A DNA stretch of 64,000 nucleotides from Brienomyrus brachyistius. Its lineage: Eukaryota > Chordata > Actinopteri > Osteoglossiformes > Mormyridae. Below, in pieces: positions 33,557-44,239 of this stretch (within the stretch, counting starts at the first letter, position 1; every line of letters starts with the position of its first letter). The stretch covers positions 20,694,461 to 20,758,460 of the forward strand of contig NC_064548.1 of the NCBI RefSeq assembly GCF_023856365.1, in the 5' to 3' direction. A model generated the notes under the pieces. The model was not told where the DNA came from and did not search any database. It saw only the letters and a program-made list of their open reading frames with translations. Made by a program: the position numbers and the translations under genes.

Positions 33557-34642
33557 CTTTAGAGTTTAACTTTAGGTCAGTGAAAGTATAGGACCGTGAT
33601 GTATATTCAGACCCCAAAACATACTAACTTAGTCGTACATGAGTCTTATTGTGAAAAAACCGACAAAATAGACTTGTACACTTTAAAGAAAAGACATTAA
33701 TGGCTTTTGTTAATGTTTAATTGTATCAAAATTTTAGATGTATTTGTTAAACAGTCAAACAAAAATGTGTTATTTTAAAGTAGTATAAAATATAACCTTA
33801 ACTTTGGACGCAAGATGAACAATCTACACACACAGACACACACACACACACACACAGCAAAGCCCCAAGCATGCGCACAAGCGCACAACCAAAGGTGGGC
33901 TTTTAGAGTTTGCTCGATCAAAAAAAACATCAGACATATATAGTTTACGTTTTTTATTAAAATGTGTAAGGATTGTTTTGTTATAGCGAAATTTTAAATT
34001 AGTATGATTGTGATATAAGTCATTTAGTCAACAAGATTTGAGGAAGAACCTAAATAGTGGCTGGAAATGACCGACCAGGCAGACAGAAGTCTGCTTTTCT
34101 TATCTCACAAGTCATGGAAGTGTAGGGGGATGTAGGAACTGTGGAATCAGGCAAGGGTGTAAGAATTTAGGATACATTTTTGTTATTTTAAAGAAGATGG
34201 CCATGATTATTTAATTATATTTAATAGGAACTAGTAAGTATTTAGCATCATGCATCAAATACACATTTAAAACTTTGAAGAATAAGGTCTTAGTTATTTT
34301 AATAAAGACATCCTACAAGGTACCCCACGGCCCCAGCTTATATAGCGTCTACAAGAATGATTTGAGATGCTAGATGGAGTACCATGTTAAGTTGACAATG
34401 GTAACTGAGATGCAGCCTGCTTGATAGTTAATGAAACATAGTTCAAATTCAGCAGTGTCAGCAGTCATCCAATATGCCGGGAGACTAGAGAGTGACTATA
34501 GTGCCCCATTTAACCGTTGGTCCTTATTTTTAAGAATTTTGACAGAATAAAGCCGTAGTTATTTTAATAAATACGTTTTTTCCAGTACATGGTTGTTCAT
34601 GCCCCATGTGCACAAACACACACACACACCGGTGGTAAGGGG
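33557..34642. repeat. B unit, copy 2 (left arm)
   Basis: Second B-type unit, 2,042 bp after copy 1 and nearly identical to it. It is followed by a short start of a third A-like unit (34,643 to about 34,800) before the apex sequence. Confidence 0.85.
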
Positions 34643-34799
34643 CTTTAGAGTTTAACTTTAGGTCAGTGAAAGTATAGGACCGTGATGTGTATTCAGACCC
34701 CAAAACATACTAACTTAGTCGTACATGAGTCTTATTGTGAAAAAACGACAAAATAGACTTGTAAATTTTAAAGAAAATACATTAACAGCTTTTGTTAAT

Positions 34800-35226
34800 G
34801 ATGAAATGTATAAAAGCTTTAGCTGCTTTTCTTAAATGGCCAGAAAAATTGGCTCAACACTATTAGTTTATATGAGGATGGGGTGTTTGCAACAGTCACA
34901 ATCCTATCAGTCAAGCATAACATGCCAAAGAAACATCTCTTTCATTTATTTCAAAGCAGACACTTTGTGCAAAAGTTGTTTCCTCATTTCCCAAACGGCC
35001 ACCAGAACTGGATGGTCCTTAAAGACCTTTCATAAGACTTGGAGGCCCTGTCCTGAGGTTTATCAAAGACCAGGTTCTTACACTATAGGAGACTGATGCT
35101 GTTTAAGTACTAGACGGGATGACCCCTGCAATGAAATTTGTAACATTTCAAGATGTAGGGGTGCATAGTATCGGATGGCGGAATGTCGAGCAGGTTTGTT
35201 AGAGGGTTAGAGGAGATAGAACTATG
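34800..35226. repeat. Apex flank of left arm with 86-codon frame
   Basis: Sequence unlike the A/B units precedes the spacer. An 86-codon frame at 34,836-35,096 (plus) is exactly repeated at 35,427-35,687 (minus). I do not recognise the product; it lacks an obvious signal peptide or motif and is probably chance, kept intact by arm identity. Two transitions near 35,175-35,205 distinguish the arms. Confidence 0.6.
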
Positions 35227-35296
35227 CTGATGGCCTGCTCAATGGCCTTGAATATGTCTGTCCAGAACTCAGATAATCGAGAGAGCAGAGCCAAAA
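35227..35296. other. Unique 70-bp spacer at the apex
   Basis: This is the only single-copy DNA of the palindrome. On the minus strand one frame reads 'LALLSRLSEFWTDIFKAIEQ' across it. That has a weak resemblance to the C-terminal 'FW..IF' region of L1/Tx1-type LINE ORF2 proteins. The match is too short to name a family. Confidence 0.7.
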
Positions 35297-35880
35297 CATA
35301 GTTCTGCCTCCTCTAACCCTCTAACAAACCTGTTCGACATTCCACCATCCGATACTATGCACCCCTACATCTTGAAATGTTACAAATTTCATTGCAGGGG
35401 TCATCCCGTCTAGTACTTAAACAGCATCAGTCTCCTATAGTGTAAGAACCTGGTCTTTGATAAACCTCAGGACAGGGCCTCCAAGTCTTATGAAAGGTCT
35501 TTAAGGACCATCCAGTTCTGGTGGCCGTTTGGGAAATGAGGAAACAACTTTTGCACAAAGTGTCTGCTTTGAAATAAATGAAAGAGATGTTTCTTTGGCA
35601 TGTTATGCTTGACTGATAGGATTGTGACTGTTGCAAACACCCCATCCTCATATAAACTAATAGTGTTGAGCCAATTTTTCTGGCCATTTAAGAAAAGCAG
35701 CTAAAGCTTTTATACATTTCATCATTAACAAAAGCTGTTAATGTATTTTCTTTAAAATTTACAAGTCTATTTTGTCGTTTTTTCACAATAAGACTCATGT
35801 ACGACTAAGTTAGTATGTTTTGGGGTCTGAATACACATCACGGTCCTATACTTTCACTGACCTAAAGTTAAACTCTAAAG

Positions 35881-36966
35881 CCCCTTACCACCGGTGTGTG
35901 TGTGTGTTTGTGCACATGGGGCATGAACAACCATGTACTGGAAAAAACGTATTTATTAAAATAACTACGGCTTTATTCTGTCAAAATTCTTAAAAATAAG
36001 GACCAACGGTTAAATGGGGCACTATAGTCACTCTCTAGTCTCCCGGCATATTGGATGACTGCTGACACTGCTGAATTTGAACTATGTTTCATTAACTATC
36101 AAGCAGGCTGCATCTCAGTTACCATTGTCAACTTAACATGGTACTCCATCTAGCATCTCAAATCATTCTTGTAGACGCTATATAAGCTGGGGCCGTGGGG
36201 TACCTTGTAGGATGTCTTTATTAAAATAACTAAGACCTTATTCTTCAAAGTTTTAAATGTGTATTTGATGCATGATGCTAAATACTTACTAGTTCCTATT
36301 AAATATAATTAAATAATCATGGCCATCTTCTTTAAAATAACAAAAATGTATCCTAAATTCTTACACCCTTGCCTGATTCCACAGTTCCTACATCCCCCTA
36401 CACTTCCATGACTTGTGAGATAAGAAAAGCAGACTTCTGTCTGCCTGGTCGGTCATTTCCAGCCACTATTTAGGTTCTTCCTCAAATCTTGTTGACTAAA
36501 TGACTTATATCACAATCATACTAATTTAAAATTTCGCTATAACAAAACAATCCTTACACATTTTAATAAAAAACGTAAACTATATATGTCTGATGTTTTT
36601 TTTGATCGAGCAAACTCTAAAAGCCCACCTTTGGTTGTGCGCTTGTGCGCATGCTTGGGGCTTTGCTGTGTGTGTGTGTGTGTGTGTCTGTGTGTGTAGA
36701 TTGTTCATCTTGCGTCCAAAGTTAAGGTTATATTTTATACTACTTTAAAATAACACATTTTTGTTTGACTGTTTAACAAATACATCTAAAATTTTGATAC
36801 AATTAAACATTAACAAAAGCCATTAATGTCTTTTCTTTAAAGTGTACAAGTCTATTTTGTCGGTTTTTTCACAATAAGACTCATGTACGACTAAGTTAGT
36901 ATGTTTTGGGGTCTGAATATACATCACGGTCCTATACTTTCACTGACCTAAAGTTAAACTCTAAAG
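35881..36966. repeat. B unit, mirror of left copy 2 (right arm)
   Basis: Reverse complement of 33,557-34,642, including the TGTGTG run with flanking 'gtgcgcttgtgcgcatgc' (about 36,637-36,700). Confidence 0.85.
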
Positions 36967-37922
36967 CCCCTGACCATCGGTGTGTGTGTGTGTGTTTGTG
37001 CACATGAGCATGAATACACATTTACTGAAAAAACATATTTATTAAAATAACTAAGGCTTTATTCTGTCAAAAAAATTTAAATAATGCCAGCGGATAAACG
37101 GGTCGTTATAGTCAATCTGTAGTCTCCCTGCATCGTGGATGACTGCTGACACTGTTGAATTTGAACTATGTTTCATTAACTATCAAACAGTCTGCAGCAC
37201 CGTTACCGTTGTCAACTTAGCATTGTACTCCAGCAAGCATCTCAGCTCAAGCTTGTAGATTATATAAGCTGGGGCCTTGGGCACCTTGTAGGATGTCTTT
37301 ATTTAAAAAACTATGACCTTATTCTTTAAAGTTTTTAATGTGTATTTGCAACATGGTGCTAAATGCATCTTACTGGTACCTATTAAAAGTAATTAAATAA
37401 TCATGTACACATTCTTTAAAATAACAAGACTATATCCTAAATTCTTGCCCCCTTGCCTGATTCCACAGTTCCTACATCCCCCCACCCTTCCATGACTTGT
37501 GAGATAAGGAAAGGACACTTCTACCTGCCTGGTCGGTCATTTCAAGCCGCCATTTAGGTTCTGCCTCAAATCTTGTTGACTAAATGACTTATATCACACT
37601 CATATTAATTAAAAATTTCCCTATAACAAAACAATCCTTATACATTTTAATAAAAAACGTGAACAATATATGTTTGGTGTTTTTTTTTTTTTTTGACTGA
37701 GCAAACTCTTTTAGTGTTTTTGTGTGCGTTTCCGATACAACTGTAGTTTGTATACCTTTAAACATTAACAAAAAACAGTTAATGTCTTTTCTTTAAAATT
37801 TACAAGTCTATTTCTGTCTGTTTTTTCGTGATAAGTTAGTAAACGACTAAGTTAGGGTGCTTTGGGGTCTGTATACACATCACGGTCCTATACTTTCACT
37901 GACCTAAAGTTAAACTCTAAAG
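36967..37922. repeat. A unit, mirror of left copy 2 (right arm)
   Basis: Reverse complement of 32,601-33,556; boundaries follow from the 70,523 coordinate sum. Confidence 0.85.
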
Positions 37923-39008
37923 CCCCTTACCACCGGTGTGTGTGTGTGTTTGTGCACATGGGGCATGAACAACCATGTACTGGAAAAAACGTATTTATTA
38001 AAATAACTACGGCTTTATTCTGTCAAAATTCTTAAAAATAAGGACCAACGGTTAAATGGGGCACTATAGTCACTCTCTAGTCTCCCGGCATATTGGATGA
38101 CTGCTGACACTGCTGAATTTGAACTATGTTTCATTAACTATCAAGCAGGCTGCATCTCAGTTACCATTGTCAACTTAACATGGTACTCCATCTAGCATCT
38201 CAAATCATTCTTGTAGACGCTATATAAGCTGGGGCCGTGGGGTACCTTGTAGGATGTCTTTATTAAAATAACTAAGACCTTATTCTTCAAAGTTTTAAAT
38301 GTGTATTTGATGCATGATGCTAAATACTTACTAGTTCCTATTAAATATAATTAAATAATCATGGCCATCTTCTTTAAAATAACAAAAATGTATCCTAAAT
38401 TCTTACACCCTTGCCTGATTCCACAGTTCCTACATCCCCCTACACTTCCATGACTTGTGAGATAAGAAAAGCAGACTTCTGTCTGCCTGGTCGGTCATTT
38501 CCAGCCACTATTTAGGTTCTTCCTCAAATCTTGTTGACTAAATGACTTATATCACAATCATACTAATTTAAAATTTCGCTATAACAAAACAATCCTTACA
38601 CATTTTAATAAAAAACGTAAACTATATATGTCTGATGTTTTTTTTGATCGAGCAAACTCTAAAAGCCCACCTTTGGTTGTGCGCTTGTGCGCATGCTTGG
38701 GGCTTTGCTGTGTGTGTGTGTGTGTGTGTCTGTGTGTGTAGATTGTTCATCTTGCGTCCAAAGTTAAGGTTATATTTTATACTACTTTAAAATAACACAT
38801 TTTTGTTTGACTGTTTAACAAATACATCTAAAATTTTGATACAATTAAACATTAACAAAAGCCATTAATGTCTTTTCTTTAAAGTGTACAAGTCTATTTT
38901 GTCGGTTTTTTCACAATAAGACTCATGTACGACTAAGTTAGTATGTTTTGGGGTCTGAATATACATCACGGTCCTATACTTTCACTGACCTAAAGTTAAA
39001 CTCTAAAG
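37923..39008. repeat. B unit, mirror of left copy 1 (right arm)
   Basis: Reverse complement of 31,515-32,600. Confidence 0.85.
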
Positions 39009-39970
39009 CCCCTGACCATCGGTGTGTGTGTGTGTGTTTGTGCACATGAGCATGAATACACATTTACTGAAAAAACATATTTATTAAAATAACTAAGGCT
39101 TTATTCTGTCAAAAAAATTTAAATAATGCCAGCGGATAAACGGGTCGTTATAGTCAATCTGTAGTCTCCCTGCATCGTGGATGACTGCTGACACTGTTGA
39201 ATTTGAACTATGTTTCATTAACTATCAAACAGGCTGCAGCTCCGTTACCGATGTCAACTTAGCATTGTACTTCAGCAAGCATCTCGGATCAAGCTTGTAG
39301 ATTATATAAGTTAGGGCCGTGGGCACCTTGTAGGATGTCTTTATTAAAATAACTATGACCTTATTCTTTAAAGTTTTTAATGTGTATTTGCAACATGGTG
39401 CTAAATGCATCTTACTGGTACCTATTAAAAGTAATTAAATAATCATGTACACCTTCTTTAAAATAACAAGACTATATCCTAAATTCTTGCCCCCTTGCCT
39501 GATTCCACAGTTCCTACCCCCCACTTATGTGTCCCCCATCCCAGCCTTCCATGACTTGTGAGATAAGGAAAGCACACTTCTACCTGCCTGGTCGGTCATT
39601 TCAAGCCGCCATTTAGGTTCTGCCTCAAATCTTGTTGACTAAATGACTTATATCACACTCATATTAATTAAAAATTTCCCTATAACAAAACAATCCTTAT
39701 ACATTTTAATAAAAAACGTGAACAATATATGTTTGGTGTTTTTTTTTTTTTTTGACTGAGCAAACTCTTTTAGTGTTTTTGTGTGCGTTTCCGATACAAC
39801 TGTAGTTTGTATACCTTTAAACATTAACAAAAAACAGTTAATGTCTTTTCTTTAGAATTTACAAGTCTATTTCTGTCTGTTTTTCGCGATAAGTTAGTAA
39901 ACGACTAAGTTAGGGTGCTTTGGGGTTTGGTCACACATTGCGATCAGCAACCTAAAGTTAAACTCTAAAG
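39009..39970. repeat. A unit, mirror of left copy 1 (right arm)
   Basis: Reverse complement of 30,553-31,514, keeping the copy-specific 'ccccacttatgtgtccccc' tract, so each unit pairs with its own mirror partner and not with a homogenised consensus. Confidence 0.85.
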
Positions 39971-42065
39971 CCCCCCGACCTCCGGGATGTGTGTGTTTGT
40001 GTGCATGCGCGTGAATAAACATTTACTGAAAAACATATTTATTAAAATAACTAAGGCTTTATTCTTTCAAAGTTTTTAAAAATGTGTTTTGATGCATGTC
40101 ACTAAATGCTGCTTAATAGTATCTAACCGGGGTTGCTCCCCCAGAGAGAGTTGCTAGTCCATATCATTTCTCACTTAAAACATGACAGGGCTTTTGGCGT
40201 TGGAAAATAACGCATTTACTTAAAATAACACATTGACAAACACGACAAATGTTTTTATCCCTTAAATTATTAAAATAACTAAGGTATTAGTCTAACAAAG
40301 TTTTTAAAATGTTTTTGAAGTACGTAGCTAAATACCGCGCACTAGTTCCTGCATCTATTAAATTAATAATGCGCTGGGTGTGTTTTATTGAAAATAAAAC
40401 TAACAAAATACAACTAAATTATTTTATTAATTAAATCTTATTGGCTTAAAACTTTATACTAATTTGTCATACCCCCGTTTAAGTTACGGCACTTTACCCT
40501 GCTGATTAAGCAATTGAAGTTAGATCCTTCATCCAGCCCCACAGGCCCGCAGCGGGGCGCCCGGGGGTATGCTAGAGTCCCAGAGCTGTGGTGTTAGACA
40601 TCGACTTTTATTTCCATTAGACATATATTATTTTATACTATTTACGAATAAAACAGATTAACAAATAGACGTAATGTGCATTCTGCCGGGGCGTGAATGC
40701 TGTCTGTCTGCTTGTCACACTCAGGACCAGCGGTTAAACGAGATGTTACACGCACTCTGCAACAATTTGTCAATTGACGCTTCCTTCTCATAGGCGTATC
40801 ACTCACGGCTCCATAAGCTCTCGCGCCTACGACCCGTTTCCCCCTGCCGCGGACATTAGCTGATCGACATGTCTAGACATGCAATACGCATAAATCCCCC
40901 CTAAAAACGGTATTGCTGTGTTTTTACCGTTATAAAATAGGACATTTTGTTAAAAAATAAACCGTTAATAATACACAACTACTGCTTTTACCATTCAAAT
41001 CTGCCCCGACTCTCTTTCCTCTCTAGCTAGAAAAGCTCGATGCGTCCGATGACCCCTTAAAACGTATTTAGAATATCGCATTAATAAATTCATATAATGT
41101 ATTTTATTACTTTAAAGACTACCGATTCCAATTTGGTGCCATATGCTTTTATCTTGTAGGCCGTAGGATAGCTCCATTTCTACCGGCTATAGGCCATGGT
41201 AAGTCTGGGCTATTATGCTTAAATTCTTTAGTAATTATCGTTGGCTATGCGCTTTATAACACATTTTATACTTCTTTTACACACGTTTACTTATTGTATA
41301 CACACTTTAAAGTTCCGAAAACGACTTGCCTCAGCTGTTTTCAATAAAAGACAGTGGTGTGTGGGTATCGTGGCTGCACGCACAAGCGCGACATGGAGAG
41401 AGTTATTTTAACAAGGATCGCCAGCGTTATTCCTTGATTCTTGTTGTCGAAATGCTTAAGATGTTTTACTTTAAATAACACATTAGCCGAAAAGAGTTTC
41501 ATTGCTTAAAACGATGAGGTTAAAGGGGCTTATTTGAAATAAAAGCTCAGCATGTGTTGTCATACATCTTTTCAAGTTCTGGTTACACCTTTTGATTAAC
41601 CGTACGTAGATAAATTTAGCTAAATGTAGCTAAGCAATCCGGGGGTGTTGTGCTGTCGACCCGAGAAAAAGGTAGTTGCATTGCAAAGGTAGATGCATGA
41701 ATTCTTGGTCCAGCGACAATTGTTCGCCATTTGACAGTTGCTTGACGCAACGAGTTGGCTCCCAAACATATGGCTGGCATTTTCTGTATGAGACAATTTG
41801 ACAATTGCTCGCCATTTGACAGCTGCTTCACGCAACGAGCTGGCTCAATAAAGGAAATGCTGTGTGGATCTACGCGCGTGCGCCACACAAGAGTGAGAGC
41901 ATGCATTCGCTTAAACAAGAATTAACCGCGTTATTCTTTGATTATTGCTGTCGAAAATGCACAGACCGCTTTACTTTATTATTCACATTGGCAGAAAAGT
42001 GCTTCATTCCTTAAAAACATTACGGCTATAGGGGTTTTATTTGCTAAAACAGGCGCTCCGCCGGC

Positions 42066-42107
42066 GTCGCCATTTTGAAAGGGGAGGCGGCGTGGGTGCG
42101 CATGCGC
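42066..42107. promoter_or_regulatory. NRF1/YY1-type motif cluster, right arm
   Basis: Mirror of the cluster at 28,417-28,458: GTCGCCATTTT at 42,066-42,076 and TGCGCATGCGC at 42,097-42,107. Orientation is reversed, so any transcription would be symmetrical about the apex. Confidence 0.45.
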
Positions 42108-42699
42108 CAAACGCCGGACTAGCGATTGTCCATTCCGCCCCGCGTTGTTCAAACAGAATAGTCGCATGTGGCGGGTCTCCGGAGCGTTTCGTCCTATTTC
42201 TTCTAAAAGTTTGCCGCTTGCATGCTTTCTTCAACCTGGTAAATATAACTAAAGTCTTTCGTGTTGGTTAAATGTAATGAGTGATAGCTTCTTTTAAAAC
42301 GACGGGCTTGTTTGTTGTTTTCGCTTGTTTAAATTTGCTCTTCTGCTGCTTCTTTCGGGGCATGTTTGTTAAAATTCACCCTGCTTTTTCTTTTAAAATA
42401 ACACTAAGGGTTTTCTTCTTTTGGGTCTTTCTTCTTTTAAAACATTTTGGTGCTTTCTTCTTTTAAAACATTTGGGTGCTTTCTTTTAAAATACGCCGCG
42501 GCGCTTACTAACAACACGGGGCCGGACGGACGCCCCCGCTGAACGTGTATGCGCTATCTTGCCATTATCCTGCTCTATGTTTTATTATACCTTAAAAACG
42601 TAATCAAAAAATCACATTAATAAAATACATGTAATGTATTTTTATTCTATTAAAGTTTAATCTCCCAAACCACCCTATCGGCAACACGTGGCATAAGCA

Positions 42700-42898
42700 T
42701 GTATTGATACCATATATGGACATAACGGCAGTCTCCCAAAACCATATCGCCCCCTATCGGCAGCACGTGGCATAAGCATGTATTGATACCATATATGGGC
42801 ATAAACCCCCGACCAATCAGAATCAAGGATAAGCCACTTCCTCTTATGACTCAGAAGCGGAGAATTAAGCTCCGCCCAATGTACCAGGTAATATCTCT
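42700..42898. promoter_or_regulatory. Promoter-like outer edge of the right arm
   Basis: Mirror of the left edge, with CCATATATGG at 42,710 and 42,789, CACGTG boxes, ACCAAT (about 42,814) and a CCGCCC box (about 42,873). It has one CArG module fewer than the left arm because the tandem duplication is missing. Confidence 0.4.
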
Positions 42899-43236
42899 CT
42901 TCCCTCCTTCGTTTGCTTCCCCTTTCTTTGTCCCGCCTGTCTCTGCTCCCCCTCGCTTTGTTCCTCCCGTCTCTGCTCCTCGTCCTCCTCTGTTCCCTTC
43001 GTTCACTCCTGGTCCTTTTGTTCCTCCTGTTCCCGCTGTTTCTCCCTTCCTGGTCTGTCTGTCGGCCTTTCCTGTCTTGTGTGGTGTCCTGTCCTGGCTC
43101 CTGCCTCTTTGTCTGTTTTGCCTGTCCGTCTTGTTCCCTGTTCCCCGTTGATTTTTTTTTGCTCTTGTCTTTCAGGTCCTGTTCTGCCTCGTCCCGTCCG
43201 TCGCCCCCTTCCTGGGCGCGCCCGGTGTAGCGCGCC
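42899..43236 (+). other. Pyrimidine-rich 3' internal region of the LTR element
   Basis: Strongly C/T-biased DNA with repeated 'cctcct', 'gtctctgctcc' and 'gttcct' words. It has a 100-codon frame in this composition but no recognisable protein motif. It resembles in composition the far end of the gag-like frame at 26.9-27.06 kb, so the two flanks probably belonged to one pyrimidine-rich internal region. No pol, env or integrase is present. Confidence 0.6.
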
Positions 43237-43251
43237 TTTGGGGGGGGGTTC
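43237..43251 (+). other. Polypurine (G-rich) tract of the young LTR element
   Basis: TTTGGGGGGGGGTTC lies directly before the 3' LTR, the position of a plus-strand primer. It confirms a plus-strand orientation. Confidence 0.65.
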
Positions 43252-43536
43252 TGTGACGCCCACTCCGTCCGCTCCTCGTGTGTGCCACGCCCCCTAATTA
43301 CCCACGTGTGATTTCCTGATCGTGCCCAGTCGTGTCTTGTTTCCTGCTGCCTTGTTTAACGTATTTAAGTTCCTGATTTATACTAACCCGTGTCTGTCAT
43401 TGATGTTAGTTGGCGTCTTCTGTTCCCTGCCCCGAATCCCCTGAATAAACCCCTGTTTGCCCTGATTACGGCTTGTTTGCCCGTTTCTGCCTGCTCGCCC
43501 GCACGATCGCCGCTCTGCCCGCGATCGAGCGTGACA
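43252..43536 (+). repeat. 3' LTR of young LTR element
   Basis: Copy of 24,892-25,176, offset by 18,360 bp with no indel; one mismatch was seen. It carries the TATTTAAG box (43,362) and AATAAA (43,444). It is followed at once by the second GATGCC. Confidence 0.9.
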
Positions 43537-43542
43537 GATGCC
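43537..43542. repeat. LTR-element target-site duplication, right (GATGCC)
   Basis: Matches 24,886-24,891 exactly and continues into the interrupted palindromic element (CATGGAGCC...), which joins cleanly to the left part when the LTR element and one GATGCC are removed. Confidence 0.85.
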
Positions 43543-43575
43543 CATGGAGCCCCTGGTTGATTTGGCCCTTGTGCA
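43543..43575. mobile_element. Palindromic TIR element, terminal part
   Basis: CCATGG followed by 'cctggttgattt' and 'cttgtgcaac' is the mirror of 24,002-24,038 and closes the element begun at 24,002. Confidence 0.7.
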
Positions 43576-43765
43576 ACTGCACAAACCATACTAAATTTAC
43601 ATCTCTGCACTATTTTTTCACTGTCTGTTTCTACCTTGCAGACCCTGTTAATGTGATGTTAAGTGTACTATATGTTGCACCAGGGCCTTGGAGAAACGTT
43701 GTTTCATCACTCTTTACATATATAATGCTGCTGATGACAATAAAGTAATCCTGAACCTTGATTAT
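43576..43765 (+). pseudogene. LINE 3' UTR and tail
   Basis: Contains 'tgttgcaccagggccttggagaaacgttg' and ends 'gatgacaataaagtaatcctgaaccttg'. This arrangement (TGTTGCACCA, then GAGAAACGTTGTTTC, then ATGACAATAAAG) is typical of the 3' end of fish L2/Rex1-like LINEs. It is the continuation of the LINE that begins at 22,846. Confidence 0.75.
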
Positions 43766-44239
43766 ATAATTCAAAAAAGGACTCACAGAGGAAGATTAAA
43801 TGCGTGTGCCTTGTAATCGCACCACACGTTACGAAGTGATCAACAGGAATCACTGGTAATAATATATATTCTCAACACACACAATACCTTAATGCTGCAC
43901 TGATACATAACTCCAGTTAACAAATCCCGTAAATACAGTGGACTCTAATACATGTCACACCATCTATACCAACCCACATCTGAGATGAACCCACACACGA
44001 ACTAACGATGATAGATAACATTACATGCTAAAAGTGTGTTAACAGACTCAATCCACGTCCCTCCCAATATGGGTTTCAACAGACAAAACAAAGGACCGTA
44101 ACCTACATACGACAGCTTAAGCAAAATAAACAACAGACATTTAATAGCAGCATTCAATAAACATCCTGAAATACTCCGGAGTATTCCAAGATAAAACATT
44201 CTTATGGGGCAGGCCTGAGCGAAGCAAAAAGGGAAAATC
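43766..44239 (-). other. Remaining internal DNA of the Gypsy element, unrecognised
   Basis: The stretch lies between the LINE tail and the right Gypsy LTR. In element sense it should be the leader and start of gag, but no gag codons or primer-binding site are visible. At ~470 bp it is far too short to hold the missing gag and most of pol, so most of the coding region was lost before or during the LINE insertion. Confidence 0.4.

Larger units (their letters stand above)
27061..35226. repeat. Giant inverted repeat, left arm
   Basis: The arm starts AGAGATATTACCTGG and runs to GAACTATG at the apex. From about 28,058 inward, a base at x pairs with the complement at 70,524-x or 70,523-x, so the arms differ by about one net indel in over 7 kb. 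The visible one is an extra A in the right arm opposite 29,600. Substitutions are very few: two transitions and a short mismatch near the apex were noted. The outer ~150 bp holds GGGCGG and ATTGGT boxes; 27.2-30.2 kb has diverged tandem modules; 30.55-34.64 kb has A and B units. Open frames are under 101 codons and unrecognised. The arm interrupts the LTR element between its gag-like frame and its 3' end. No clean target duplication was found at the two outer ends. Confidence 0.95.
35297..42898. repeat. Giant inverted repeat, right arm
   Basis: Near-exact reverse complement of the left arm, from CATAGTTC at the apex to GGTAATATCTCT at the outer end. The order of modules is mirrored: apex flank with 86-codon frame (35,427-35,687), B, A, B, A units, diverged modules, NRF1/YY1-type cluster (42,066-42,107), CArG/E-box edge (42,700-42,800), and CCAAT and GC boxes. 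It is about 565 bp shorter than the left arm because the outer 566-bp tandem copy is absent. Confidence 0.95.

Noticed and set aside
30553..39970. CRISPR-like array
   Set aside because: Units are about 1 kb, AT-rich and satellite-like, and the genome is vertebrate.
27061..42898. Palindrome as a missed-adapter or fold-back read artefact
   Set aside because: Such artefacts mirror the flank as well. Here the outer flanks differ (gag-like frame on one side, pyrimidine tract and 3' LTR on the other), the left arm has an extra 566-bp copy, and a few substitutions separate the arms. It is not excluded absolutely.
42899..43251. env or accessory gene in the pyrimidine-rich region
   Set aside because: The open frames reflect C/T bias (Leu, Pro, Ser runs) and have no signal peptide, cysteine pattern or conserved motif.
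24892..43536. Palindrome as an original part of the LTR element copied through RNA
   Set aside because: An RNA with 8-kb self-complementary arms would be a very poor reverse-transcription template. Later insertion into the element is simpler.
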